Source: a virus. Taken from it: a stretch of DNA of 29,293 nucleotides. Below, piece after piece: positions 1 through 7,156 of the stretch. Location of the stretch: positions 1 to 29,293 of the IMG/VR virus record IMGVR_UViG_3300030098_001867; one strand, written 5' to 3'. How positions within the stretch are numbered: the stretch's first letter is position 1; the number at the start of each line of letters is the position of its first letter. Made by a program: the position numbers and the translations under genes. The notes below the pieces were generated by a model. It was not told the DNA's origin. It did no database searches and worked only from the letters and a program-made list of their open reading frames with translations.

Positions 1-61
1 TAATTTAGAAATAGACACGCCGTTTTTTGACATAGAATACCAAGGAAAATCAGATGCCTAA
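1..61 (+). CDS. C-terminal end of an upstream plus-strand gene (partial)
   Basis: The frame beginning at base 2 is open from the window edge to a TAA at 59-61 and reads NLEIDTPFFDIEYQGKSDA. The next gene starts with ATG at 54, so the two overlap by 8 bases, the same kind of overlap seen throughout the plus-strand block. This fits the tail end of another late gene. Only 19 residues are visible, too few to name a family. The other two plus frames have stops in this stretch. Confidence 0.55.
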   Translation, partial: NLEIDTPFFDIEYQGKSDA

Positions 62-779
62 CGTAGGAGGAGTAGAATATCCTTACACACCAGAAGGAGT
101 AGCGGCAGCGCAAGAACACGCTCGCCAGATACAGATGTCGCCGCCCATGACAAGTCCGTCACACCCAATGGCTCAACGCCAAGTGCCAGATTTGCAACCC
201 GGCCCTTGGACTACACACTCTGCATGGCGTGGTGCTGCATCAAGGAGTCCATCAGCACCGTGGGCAAATGCTCCGACATACGAAGATAGATATACTGTTC
301 AGAATGATCCAAATAGATATTACGGAGGAACAACAAGCGTAGGTGGTGATCCCGTTAGGGGTCAAACTTATCCAGAAAGCCCATCAAATCCTTGGTATCA
401 ACCTGTTGCACCTGCGCCAAGAGGTAATGTTATAGAAACAAGTGGTCCAGCAAATTACGGCAGTAGTCCATCTAATCCCAACTGGGGTCAAGATACGGGT
501 GGTCGATCTATTCAGAAGATGGGGCCACAGATGTTACCGCAATCTAATGTGCAAGCGATCAGCCCACAAAATAGGATCAACGCAAACATAAGGGCGGTGA
601 TGTCTGGCCAGCAAGGACCGAGTCCCGGCACAAGTCCAACAGGCCAAGCACCGGCAAGACCGCCGAGTTATAAACCGTGGCAAAATCAATTTGGTCCGAC
701 AGGGCAACCAGTCTCAAGGACACCATTACAAAAAGACAACATGGTAAACAACGTAGTTAAACAATTACCGGGAGGTTAA
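54..779 (+). CDS. Proline/glycine-rich low-complexity protein, probable virion component
   Basis: This 241-residue protein begins MPNVGGVEYPYTPEGVAAAQ, then becomes rich in Pro, Gly, Ser, Asn and Gln with no predicted membrane segment or catalytic motif. The opening VxGVEYPYTPEG resembles short phage proteins (V-G-K-x-Y-P-Y-T-P-x-G) found in late regions of marine podoviruses; that is recollection, not an alignment. AAGGA lies seven bases before the ATG at 54, a good ribosome binding site. It sits between an unseen upstream late gene and a very basic protein, so a structural or virion-associated role is likely. The exact function is unknown. Confidence 0.75.
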   Translation: MPNVGGVEYPYTPEGVAAAQEHARQIQMSPPMTSPSHPMAQRQVPDLQPGPWTTHSAWRGAASRSPSAPWANAPTYEDRYTVQNDPNRYYGGTTSVGGDPVRGQTYPESPSNPWYQPVAPAPRGNVIETSGPANYGSSPSNPNWGQDTGGRSIQKMGPQMLPQSNVQAISPQNRINANIRAVMSGQQGPSPGTSPTGQAPARPPSYKPWQNQFGPTGQPVSRTPLQKDNMVNNVVKQLPGG

Positions 780-783
780 ATTT

Positions 784-1941
784 ATGGCAATACGAAGAAA
801 AGGTGGTCAACGTCTTATGGACATGGCCAAAAAGACTGGAGCAGCAAAACGTGAGCGTAAACGTAAAGTTGCAGAGAAACTTAAAGAACAGGCTCGGCGT
901 AATGTTTCAGCTGGATCTAAACCTAGAAAGACTATTTCTAGGCAAGGTGTGACCATCACAAAACGCCCCGGTGGATCAGCACTAGCTCGTGTTGCACCAA
1001 CCAAACCTTCAACTAAATCCCCAACAAAGTCAGTTTCAACAAAAAGTAAGCCAAAGAAAGTAGCGAAAAAAGCTAAACCAAAAACTGACGCTCAGAAATT
1101 TGCGGATTGGCGTAAAAATCCGTCTAAAGGAATGGCTCCTCGTAATTTACGAACGCCAGCGCAACGCGCCGCTCTTAAGCAACGGTTAAAGAATCAAATG
1201 TCTGAAGCTCGTAGCATGTCTGATCTTGCAGCTGGTTTGACTGGAGATCTTGCTGATGCAGAATGGGCAACAAACGCAGCAATAACAGCTGCTACAGTAC
1301 CATTAGGTGGTGGTGTTGGCCGAGGTGCTTTGACAGGTGCAAAAGCTCTTGCTAGAGGTGCAAAAACTGCAGGGTCTAAAGCACTTACAGGTGCTAAAGT
1401 AACAGGACAAGCTGCAAAGAAAGCTGCAAAGAAAGCCGCTAAAGCAACAAAACGTGCCGCAAGAAAGGCCAAAATTGGCTTGAAGAAAGCTGATCGCAAG
1501 TTGTTGAAGGCGCAAGGATTGAGCCGTCAAGGTGGTAAAGTTCGTAAGATAAAAGAACCAAATCCATTTAGCGCAAAGGCAGGTAAGGGAACTAAAACAA
1601 AGCCAAAAACCAAGTCCAGCAAAAAGAATCCTTTTGCGGGATCAGAGCGTAGTACTGGAAAATCCACAGGAAAACAGTTGGATGAACATGTAAAAACAAG
1701 GCGTAGGTCAAGAGCAGCTTCGCAACAAGATGCCCATGTAAAAACCTACAAAGGAGCTAAAGTTAAAAAAGGTCGGCGTAAAGCAGAGTCAGAACGTAAA
1801 AAAGCTGTAGCTGGTGCAAAAGAGCAAAGAGGAGCAAGAGCTAGAGCTAAAGAACAAGCTAAAAGCCGTAAAGTTGAGAGAGGCTACAAACAGTTTGATA
1901 AGGACAGAAAGGCTCGTTCCAGAAAGCGCGGCAAAGTATGA
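784..1941 (+). CDS. Very basic Lys/Ala-rich protein, histone H1-like composition, possible DNA-binding virion protein
   Basis: This 385-residue protein is dominated by Lys, Arg and Ala. Residues about 75-100 are KPSTKSPTKS-like and about 205-230 are AKKAAKKAAKATKRAARKA, resembling the tails of histone H1 and H1-like bacterial proteins. Between them (about 145-200) is an Ala/Gly-rich, less charged stretch that could be an amphipathic or membrane-seeking helix. A short repeat, D-E/A-H-V-K-T, occurs twice near residues 300-320. GGGAGG lies eight bases before the ATG, a strong ribosome binding site, and the stop overlaps the next gene in ATGA. DNA or RNA binding is likely from charge alone; whether it packs into virions or targets the host nucleoid cannot be told. 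Confidence 0.8.
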   Translation: MAIRRKGGQRLMDMAKKTGAAKRERKRKVAEKLKEQARRNVSAGSKPRKTISRQGVTITKRPGGSALARVAPTKPSTKSPTKSVSTKSKPKKVAKKAKPKTDAQKFADWRKNPSKGMAPRNLRTPAQRAALKQRLKNQMSEARSMSDLAAGLTGDLADAEWATNAAITAATVPLGGGVGRGALTGAKALARGAKTAGSKALTGAKVTGQAAKKAAKKAAKATKRAARKAKIGLKKADRKLLKAQGLSRQGGKVRKIKEPNPFSAKAGKGTKTKPKTKSSKKNPFAGSERSTGKSTGKQLDEHVKTRRRSRAASQQDAHVKTYKGAKVKKGRRKAESERKKAVAGAKEQRGARARAKEQAKSRKVERGYKQFDKDRKARSRKRGKV

Positions 1942-2096
1942 CTGAGAGACAACAGCTAGATGAGTTTACGCGAAGAATCTGTCAGGCAGTTGAGTATTCT
2001 GAACAGGAGCTTGACTTGACAATGGAGCAGATGATTGGTGTAATAGAAGTTGCCAAGCAAATGATTATTGAAAAGTTTTTGCATGAACCTAGATGA
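1938..2096 (+). CDS. Small helical protein of unknown function (52 aa)
   Basis: The frame starts at the ATG inside the ATGA that ends the preceding gene and runs 52 residues, MTERQQLDEF to EKFLHEPR, to TGA at 2094-2096. It has no cysteine pair or membrane segment; its heptad-like pattern (LDEF, AVEY, LTMEQMIGVIEVAKQMI) suggests one or two amphipathic helices. The 4-bp overlap upstream and the 14-bp overlap with the holin-like gene downstream support translational coupling in the lysis cassette. I do not recognise a family. Confidence 0.6.
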   Translation: MTERQQLDEFTRRICQAVEYSEQELDLTMEQMIGVIEVAKQMIIEKFLHEPR

Positions 2097-2241
2097 CATC
2101 AAAGTTACAATTGCGAGTGCGACAGGACTGGGAAGCTGGCTTGTCGTCATGGATAACTTTTTGAAAGTCGGAATCAGCATTTTGTCCTTATTATATATTG
2201 GAGTTAAATTAAAACAACTACTGGAGAATAGAAAGAAGTGA
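2083..2241 (+). CDS. Small membrane protein, holin-like (52 aa)
   Basis: The frame reads MNLDDIKVTIASATGLGSWL..., followed by a hydrophobic stretch (about residues 28-42, VGISILSLLYIGVKL) and a basic end (KLKQLLENRKK). Charged soluble N-terminus, one or two membrane passes and a Lys/Arg tail are typical of phage holins. It overlaps the preceding gene by 14 bases and its TGA (2239-2241) shares an A with the ATG of a second small membrane protein. Position between late genes and a lipoprotein of spanin type supports a lysis role. Holins are too diverse to name from sequence alone, so holin or antiholin is inference. Confidence 0.6.
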   Translation: MNLDDIKVTIASATGLGSWLVVMDNFLKVGISILSLLYIGVKLKQLLENRKK

Positions 2242-2414
2242 TGTTACAAGGTAAAAAAACATATATGACGGCAGTCGGAGGTATTCTCGCGGCTGTAGGT
2301 GCTTATTTCTCAGGAGAGATGGAAATGGGTGTGATGATTAATGTGGTTATCACCTCGTTGCTTGCAGTCTTCTTGAGGAAAGGCGTGAAGAGCGATACCA
2401 ATGGGGGTAGTTAA
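2241..2414 (+). CDS. Small two-pass membrane protein, holin-like (57 aa)
   Basis: The frame begins MLQGKKTYMTAVGGILAAVG, has a second hydrophobic stretch (about residues 30-45, GVMINVVITSLLAVFL) and ends RKGVKSDTNGGS. A short basic N-terminus, two membrane helices separated by an acidic loop (SGEMEM) and a basic tail give the hairpin topology of class II holins. MLxGKKTY openings are common in small membrane proteins near phage lysis genes; that is family knowledge recalled, not searched. The ATG overlaps the previous TGA by one base, with GAAAGAAG just upstream as a ribosome binding site. With the preceding gene it could form a holin/antiholin pair. Confidence 0.65.
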   Translation: MLQGKKTYMTAVGGILAAVGAYFSGEMEMGVMINVVITSLLAVFLRKGVKSDTNGGS

Positions 2415-2682
2415 ACTACTTGCAGCGTTGTTTAAGGCCATACCGTCGTTGGAACGGTTGGTCTACAAACTTGCAGATGCACTTAAGGAAGCCAACGCAA
2501 AGAACCGGCTTGAAGACAAGCTGGGTCATATTGATGCTCTTATTGATGGTGAGCGGGTGCAGCACACCACGGTTGGAGGGAGTGAAGGAACTGGCAAGTC
2601 ACCCAGAGTTCCAAAAAGCAAAGGAAGCGGCTCCAGAGTTCACAAGGGCCGCACTAAAAAAGGTGGCAAGACTGGAGTATGA
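2401..2682 (+). CDS. Small amphipathic protein overlapping a lipoprotein gene; possible inner-membrane lysis partner
   Basis: This 93-residue frame begins MGVVKLLAALFKAIPSLERL, a short hydrophobic/amphipathic segment, followed by a charged helical region (about residues 20-52, ADALKEANAKNRLEDKLGHI) and a Gly/Ser/Lys low-complexity tail. The tail lies where another frame encodes a lipoprotein, so its composition may be forced by that frame. It overlaps the preceding holin-like gene by 14 bases and the next gene by ATGA. In phages an Rz-like inner-membrane spanin often encloses or overlaps an Rz1-like lipoprotein, which this arrangement mimics; however, the N-terminal segment is short for a transmembrane helix, so the spanin reading is tentative. 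Confidence 0.55.
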   Translation: MGVVKLLAALFKAIPSLERLVYKLADALKEANAKNRLEDKLGHIDALIDGERVQHTTVGGSEGTGKSPRVPKSKGSGSRVHKGRTKKGGKTGV

Positions 2683-2698
2683 AATTGAGCGCAGATGA
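2510..2698 (+). CDS. Outer-membrane lipoprotein, Rz1-like o-spanin candidate, TTG start
   Basis: Started at TTG 2510-2512, the frame encodes 62 residues opening MKTSWVILMLLLMVSGC: Lys at position 2, a hydrophobic core and a lipobox (VSGC) with Cys17 followed by Ser-Thr-Pro. This is a textbook signal peptidase II site; Ser at +2 favours outer-membrane sorting in enterobacterial rules. The mature part is about 46 residues, helical and charged (KELASHPEFQKAKEAAPEF...). The gene is read in a different frame across the end of the 2401-2682 gene, and runs past it into the next gene. The ATG at 2534 would leave no basic n-region, so TTG is preferred although its ribosome binding site is poor. Function in outer-membrane disruption at lysis is inferred from type and position. 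Confidence 0.6.
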   Translation: MKTSWVILMLLLMVSGCSTPRLEGVKELASHPEFQKAKEAAPEFTRAALKKVARLEYEIERR

Positions 2699-2879
2699 TT
2701 GTCGTGAGTTGCGTGATGATCTTGATGAATTGTTGGAAACTGTAAGGGAATTAAGGAATGAGTTGGACAGCGATAACGAAGAGGTCAGGTCAGGCAAAAA
2801 GCGCAATCGTAAAAAGGGACGCAAGCACAGTCGCGGCAATAACAAAAAGAACCAAGCCAACGGTTTCAGCCATTACTAA
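2679..2879 (+). CDS. Small charged protein of unknown function (66 aa)
   Basis: The start codon overlaps the stop of the 93-residue gene (ATGA, 2679-2682), and CTGGAG just before it serves as a plausible ribosome binding site. Residues 1-35 are acidic and strongly helical (RELRDDLDELLETVRELRNEL), likely a coiled coil; residues 36-60 are basic (KKRNRKKGRK). The acidic coiled-coil head with a basic tail suggests protein-protein plus nucleic-acid contact, but nothing more specific. It sits between the lysis cassette and the adaptor gene. Confidence 0.6.
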   Translation: MKLSADDCRELRDDLDELLETVRELRNELDSDNEEVRSGKKRNRKKGRKHSRGNNKKNQANGFSHY

Positions 2880-2882
2880 ACG

Positions 2883-3929
2883 ATGAGTGCCGAGTATATT
2901 ATAGACAGGTTTGGTCGCAAGGTTGGCCTTAACGCAGGTGATGACAACCAGCGTTATATCATTCTCGATTTTCTTAACGAGGCAATGCAGTCCATCTATG
3001 AGCAGGTGGATATTCCCGGTTCGTTGGTTGAGGAGGAATTCTACGTTGCCGGTAAACAACGGATTGCGTTGAGTCGTGATGTTCATGCAATTCGTGCCAT
3101 GCGCGAGAAGGAGTCAAAGCTCACATGGAGTATTAACAACATGCTGTCGGAGTATAACCAGAACAACTGGCGAAGTGACAGTCGTTGCTGGCGTGTTGTT
3201 GGTTATGAACCACTCAAGAAATCCCTAACATCAACGACAACAGGTACAAGGGGATCAACTGCAACAGGCTTGACGTTGCTTGCTTATGCAAATATTGCAG
3301 CAACAGAAAAGTTTGCCATTACATTTGAAACATCTACATCAGATCGACAGACTGTTACGATAACTCCCGGCGCACACTCAGGGTCGTCACCAGATTCAAC
3401 TGCTATAACATTGGCAACGCAGCATACAATATCTGGTATTACAAGTTTTAGGCGATACGACACGGACAACGAAAGATACGGAAATCACGCAGAAGATAGT
3501 GGTGGCTTGGTCAAGTTGGTTGGGACATCTGATAATACAGTTGTTTATTCAGAAATAGCACATGACCAGACAGAAGCTCGTTACTTGATTGTGGACATCT
3601 CCGAGTTTCCGTGGGATGACACGGTTGCACAAGATGACTCACACACTCTGCAGGTTCTGTACAAGAAGAAGTTGAAGTACATCAAGAGCGACAATGATCC
3701 ATTTCCGCTTTACGGATTTGAGAACATTGTGATGCACAAGATGATGCAGTTGTTCTTGGAGGAGCAGGGCAAGATACAAGAGTCAGTGGTTTATGACGGC
3801 AAAGTGACTCGTGATTTGGGTCGTAAAATTGCTGATTTGGAGCGGGGTCAAAAACGCATGATGCAATTTGGCAGACATCCGCATGACAATATAACCTTGT
3901 CAAGACGTTGGCATTATCATCGTGGCTGA
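2883..3929 (+). CDS. Putative head-tail adaptor / tail tubular A-like structural protein
   Basis: This 348-residue protein has a helical N-terminus (YIILDFLNEAMQSIYEQVDI, about residues 25-45), a central Ser/Thr/Gly-rich beta region (about 115-245) and a C-terminal helical section (about 270-340, FENIVMHKMMQLFLEEQGKI). Helical ends flanking a beta insert is the plan of T7 gp11 / P22 gp4-type adaptors, which join portal to tail. Family assignment rests on layout, size and position just before a large beta-rich protein; T7 gp11 is shorter, and the beta insert would account for the difference. Its stop overlaps the next gene by 8 bases. Confidence 0.55.
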   Translation: MSAEYIIDRFGRKVGLNAGDDNQRYIILDFLNEAMQSIYEQVDIPGSLVEEEFYVAGKQRIALSRDVHAIRAMREKESKLTWSINNMLSEYNQNNWRSDSRCWRVVGYEPLKKSLTSTTTGTRGSTATGLTLLAYANIAATEKFAITFETSTSDRQTVTITPGAHSGSSPDSTAITLATQHTISGITSFRRYDTDNERYGNHAEDSGGLVKLVGTSDNTVVYSEIAHDQTEARYLIVDISEFPWDDTVAQDDSHTLQVLYKKKLKYIKSDNDPFPLYGFENIVMHKMMQLFLEEQGKIQESVVYDGKVTRDLGRKIADLERGQKRMMQFGRHPHDNITLSRRWHYHRG

Positions 3930-5691
3930 TTACGCACAACACTCGTTTGTTGGTGGAATGAACATGTCGGTTGACGACAATCGACTGGGTCAGGATGAAT
4001 ATAAGTTTGCCAAGAATGTTCGCAATCGCTTTGGCACATTGGAAGGTATCAAGAATGTCAATGACATCTCTGGTGACATAGGTGCATTTACAACCAACCC
4101 ACCAATTCAAAATATTTATTCGATTGGTGAATTTGTTTTTCTATTCTTTAAGGGTGGCTGCAAGTATCGTAAACCATTAAATCCAGATAGTACTTGGGCC
4201 GTTCTTTATCCGGGTGGCACTATGGATGAGACAGCTGAGATTTTTGTTCAAGCTGTTCCAGCTTCCACGCAAAATTTTCTGCGTAAAGAAACAAGTGTAG
4301 CCGGTGCATCACTTGAACTGGATACAGAAAATCCCGTACAAAAGACAGTCGCTTGTGTTATTGTTCAGGACGGCATCAGTCAACCGAGAATCATAGAACT
4401 GTCGGGAGGAGTTGCCAGTGATCGGGCAGCAAAGACTTACGATGAGTGGGTTGATGGAACCTATACATCACGCGAATATATTCCGATTGGCAGACAGATG
4501 GCTTTCTTTAACAACAAACTATTTGTTGTTAGTCCAGACGGGACAGAGATTTACCACAGCGTGAGTGGTCGTCCAATGGATTTTGTAGTGGCCATCACCA
4601 CGAATGGTCACAAGATAAAGGATGATACTGGAGCAACTGCCGTTGAGTCAGTTGGAGGCGCACCGGCAACTTCATACACAGTTGGGTACAATGAAATCAC
4701 AGCACTCACGGTTCTAAACAACGAGGCACTGTTTGTTTCAACAAAGGGCGGTAGTTACAGTGTAACTTTGGATTATAGTTTTACTTTGTTTGCTGAACCG
4801 ATGTTCAAAAAACAATTCCTGTTTACTGCCAACTCAATTAATCAGCATTCATTCGTTGATCTGTTGGGTGACTTTGCGTTTATTGATCCAGAAGGTTTGC
4901 GTTCGTTTAATGCCGTGATGCAGTCGAAAAATGAAGGACGAAACTCAGTCTTTTCTCTCAAGGTTGCGAGATTGTTTAAGGGAGTGGTTCAAGATACTCG
5001 AAAATGTGCCGCCATTGTATATGATGATTACGCTCTATTTGCTTGTAATACTATTTTTGGTCATGGGATTCTCGTTTATGATACACTTACGCAGCAGTTT
5101 GTAAGTTTCGATCAACTCACCGATGACAGCAATCGTAACATTGGACCTGTTATAGAATTTGCCAAGATAGAGACAAACAACAAACGTGAATTGTTTGCAA
5201 TCACACACGGAACAACAACCAATCTTGTTGACGGGGTTAAAGAGCCAGCCTACAAGTGTATTAAACTATACGAAGGTTCTAACTATGCGACAGCCTATGT
5301 TGAGACTAGAGCGTTTTGCACCAACGATACCAGAGTCGAACAGAAGCCGCAGGAACTTCGTTTGTTATTTAACCAACTACAATCGGCCTCGTCGGTTACT
5401 GCAATTCAGCGTGTAAACGACGAAACAACACCAGACTCGTCGGCTGGTTCACAAACCAAATCTTTATCTGCACAGTCCACGCCAATTAACTTTCCGGTTA
5501 AGTTGTCTACAAACTGGAGTGGTCCGAAGCAAATACAAAATTTACTTTACAACTTTCAAGGGGGTCAACAGGGTTGGAAAGTGTCTTATGCACTTAAATG
5601 GACTAATGGAATTAACCTGTCTAATATCCAACTTACAACACAAGATTTAACTCCAATGAATCCAATGTTATCACAGGCTTATGTCAGTTAA
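3922..5691 (+). CDS. Putative tail / DNA-stabilisation protein, beta-propeller type, GTG start
   Basis: This 589-residue protein begins VADYAQHSFVGGMNMSVDDN and is rich in short beta-strand patterns ending in FxDPEGLR-, FATxTIFGHGI- and KCIKLYEG-like turns, suggesting repeated sheets. Phage nozzle proteins (T7 gp12) and P22 gp10-type stabilisation proteins share the opening theme of a shared surface, GGxN, then N-R-x-G-xLE-G. GTG at 3922 is used because the frame has no ATG between the previous gene and N-M-S at residue 14; no clear ribosome binding site is seen, so coupling to the overlapping upstream gene is likely. A short-tail nozzle role is probable, the exact homologue uncertain. Confidence 0.6.
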   Translation: MADYAQHSFVGGMNMSVDDNRLGQDEYKFAKNVRNRFGTLEGIKNVNDISGDIGAFTTNPPIQNIYSIGEFVFLFFKGGCKYRKPLNPDSTWAVLYPGGTMDETAEIFVQAVPASTQNFLRKETSVAGASLELDTENPVQKTVACVIVQDGISQPRIIELSGGVASDRAAKTYDEWVDGTYTSREYIPIGRQMAFFNNKLFVVSPDGTEIYHSVSGRPMDFVVAITTNGHKIKDDTGATAVESVGGAPATSYTVGYNEITALTVLNNEALFVSTKGGSYSVTLDYSFTLFAEPMFKKQFLFTANSINQHSFVDLLGDFAFIDPEGLRSFNAVMQSKNEGRNSVFSLKVARLFKGVVQDTRKCAAIVYDDYALFACNTIFGHGILVYDTLTQQFVSFDQLTDDSNRNIGPVIEFAKIETNNKRELFAITHGTTTNLVDGVKEPAYKCIKLYEGSNYATAYVETRAFCTNDTRVEQKPQELRLLFNQLQSASSVTAIQRVNDETTPDSSAGSQTKSLSAQSTPINFPVKLSTNWSGPKQIQNLLYNFQGGQQGWKVSYALKWTNGINLSNIQLTTQDLTPMNPMLSQAYVS

Positions 5692-6010
5692 TGTATCTCA
5701 TACAGATTTTACAGATGCGACCACGTTGTTTGCCGATCTAGCGGCGGCAAACGCCATGCTTGACGGTCTGACAGTACCAGACGCGACAACCAGTACCGAT
5801 GGTGTTGTGCAGAAGGCTGCTGCATCAGCCGACATTGCATCTATTGGGGGTACATCTTGTAGTTCAGCGGCGGCACACACCGCCATAGGTTTCACTGCTT
5901 CGGATGCCGCACATCCGACCAAGGCAGAGATCATTGCCGTGCTTTGTGACATGGCAGAACAAATTAACCACTTAAAAAGCGTTCTGCGTACCGCAGGTAT
6001 ATTAACATAA
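5681..6010 (+). CDS. Small Ala/Thr-rich fibre-like structural protein
   Basis: This 109-residue protein starts at an ATG 11 bases inside the previous gene. It is rich in Ala, Thr and Ser, contains TSTDGVVQKAAASADIASI, and ends in a helix with heptad pattern (EQINHLKSVLRTAGILT). Small phage decoration or head-fibre proteins commonly show a T-x-x-G-V-V-x-x-A motif and a C-terminal coiled coil ending LRxAGI, which supports a trimeric fibre or decoration role by recollection. Late-gene position agrees. No enzymatic motif is visible. Confidence 0.55.
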   Translation: MSVNVSHTDFTDATTLFADLAAANAMLDGLTVPDATTSTDGVVQKAAASADIASIGGTSCSSAAAHTAIGFTASDAAHPTKAEIIAVLCDMAEQINHLKSVLRTAGILT

Positions 6011-6014
6011 CATC

Positions 6015-7154
6015 ATGCCAAACTGGTTAGATACACTTATAGATTGGGGAAAGACTGGCATAGATGCGGGTAAAAAGCATTTATGGGATCCCATAGTAAA
6101 TTCGTTGAAGGGTACTATGGGTGAGGATGGTTTACTTAACCCAAAAAATCTTGTTGAGCTTTCTATGGTTTACATACTGGCAGAACAGCTGGCAGATGGT
6201 GATAACAAGAAAACCGCAGAAAATATGCGGAAAGATTTTCAAAGATTTCTACCTGAATATGTTAAATCAAAAGTCGATGCGTTCAATGTAGAGCAAACAG
6301 CTTTGCGTGATGCTGAATATTTATTAAACAACGGTAAGAAAATTGAACGAGACGCTGCCGGTAATGTAAAGCGTGATGCAGAAGGTAATACTGTTTTTAC
6401 AGATGTTGGAGGTGGTCGTCGTGAGTTCTACAATAGGGAAATGTATGGTTTGTCTACCAAATGGGAGACAGATGAGCATGGTAATATTTTATTTGATGAA
6501 CAAGGTAATCAAAAAGTTCTTCGCACAGGTGAGCCGGGACAGCTGGAAATAGAGAATTTAGCGCAAATAGAGGCTGGAAGAAAACGAAGAATGGCTGGTG
6601 CAGCTACTTCGGCTGATGTTTATGCTCCCGAAACTGGTACTGTACAGACTGTTGGTAGAGGTGTTCGTGCATTTGAAGATGCTGCTGCTCCTTATCTTGA
6701 CCCAACTCAAGCACAACAAGCTGCAAGTTTTCAAGCATTACTGGCTTCACAAGACCCAACCAAGTTGTCTGGTTCAGAGATGGCGAATATTGAGCGAGGT
6801 CTAGGTCGCATGGGTATTGGTGTAGGTCGAACATCTAATATGGATGTTATTGGAGCATCTCACCAATTTGGTGATGCCTTGGCGCAAAAACAACAACGAC
6901 TTGCACAAGCGTTGGCGCAAACAGCACCAGTCGCGTCAAGTTTCAAAAGTGGCGTGAATCCGGGACTTATTGAAGGCCAACAAGGAATGGCTGGCACTCA
7001 AGTACAGAATGTTCCCGGTCAAATGACATTCGGAACTACCACACCTTATGAGGCATTACAACAAACCGCAGCAACTACTAGAAGCTCTAATCAAGGAACA
7101 TCTGGAGGTCAAGCTGTTTACGATCAACTATTTCCACCAAAACCGAGAGGTTAA
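6015..7154 (+). CDS. Putative internal virion / ejection protein (379 aa)
   Basis: The protein starts MPNWLDTLIDWGKTGIDAGK, an amphipathic region, then a helical charged middle (about 70-110) with a beta-turn repeat (DAAGNVKRDAEGNTVFTD; DEHGNILFDEQGNQK, about 117-165) and an Ala/Gln-rich helical end (ALAQKQQRLAQALAQT, about 287-305). Ala/Gln-rich helical proteins of this size placed before a giant protein match the internal core or ejection proteins of podoviruses (T7 gp14/gp15, P22 gp7/gp20 position). Sequence shows no enzyme motif. Ribosome binding site is weak; the gene is 4 bases after its neighbour's stop. Confidence 0.55.
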   Translation: MPNWLDTLIDWGKTGIDAGKKHLWDPIVNSLKGTMGEDGLLNPKNLVELSMVYILAEQLADGDNKKTAENMRKDFQRFLPEYVKSKVDAFNVEQTALRDAEYLLNNGKKIERDAAGNVKRDAEGNTVFTDVGGGRREFYNREMYGLSTKWETDEHGNILFDEQGNQKVLRTGEPGQLEIENLAQIEAGRKRRMAGAATSADVYAPETGTVQTVGRGVRAFEDAAAPYLDPTQAQQAASFQALLASQDPTKLSGSEMANIERGLGRMGIGVGRTSNMDVIGASHQFGDALAQKQQRLAQALAQTAPVASSFKSGVNPGLIEGQQGMAGTQVQNVPGQMTFGTTTPYEALQQTAATTRSSNQGTSGGQAVYDQLFPPKPRG

Positions 7155-7156
7155 TT

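Noticed and set aside
2420-2509. Upstream extension of the lipoprotein frame (opening MQRCLRPYRRW)
   Set aside because: It puts 30 basic residues before the signal sequence and would spoil lipoprotein export; the TTG start at 2510 gives a proper signal peptide.
3682-4110. 142-codon minus-strand frame across the adaptor/tail junction
   Set aside because: Antisense to two coherent late genes, no ribosome binding site, no recognisable protein pattern.
4489-4506. TTGGCAGACAGATGGCTT as a sigma-54 promoter
   Set aside because: Correct spacing but inside the tail-protein coding sequence, -12 half is TGGC, not TTGC.
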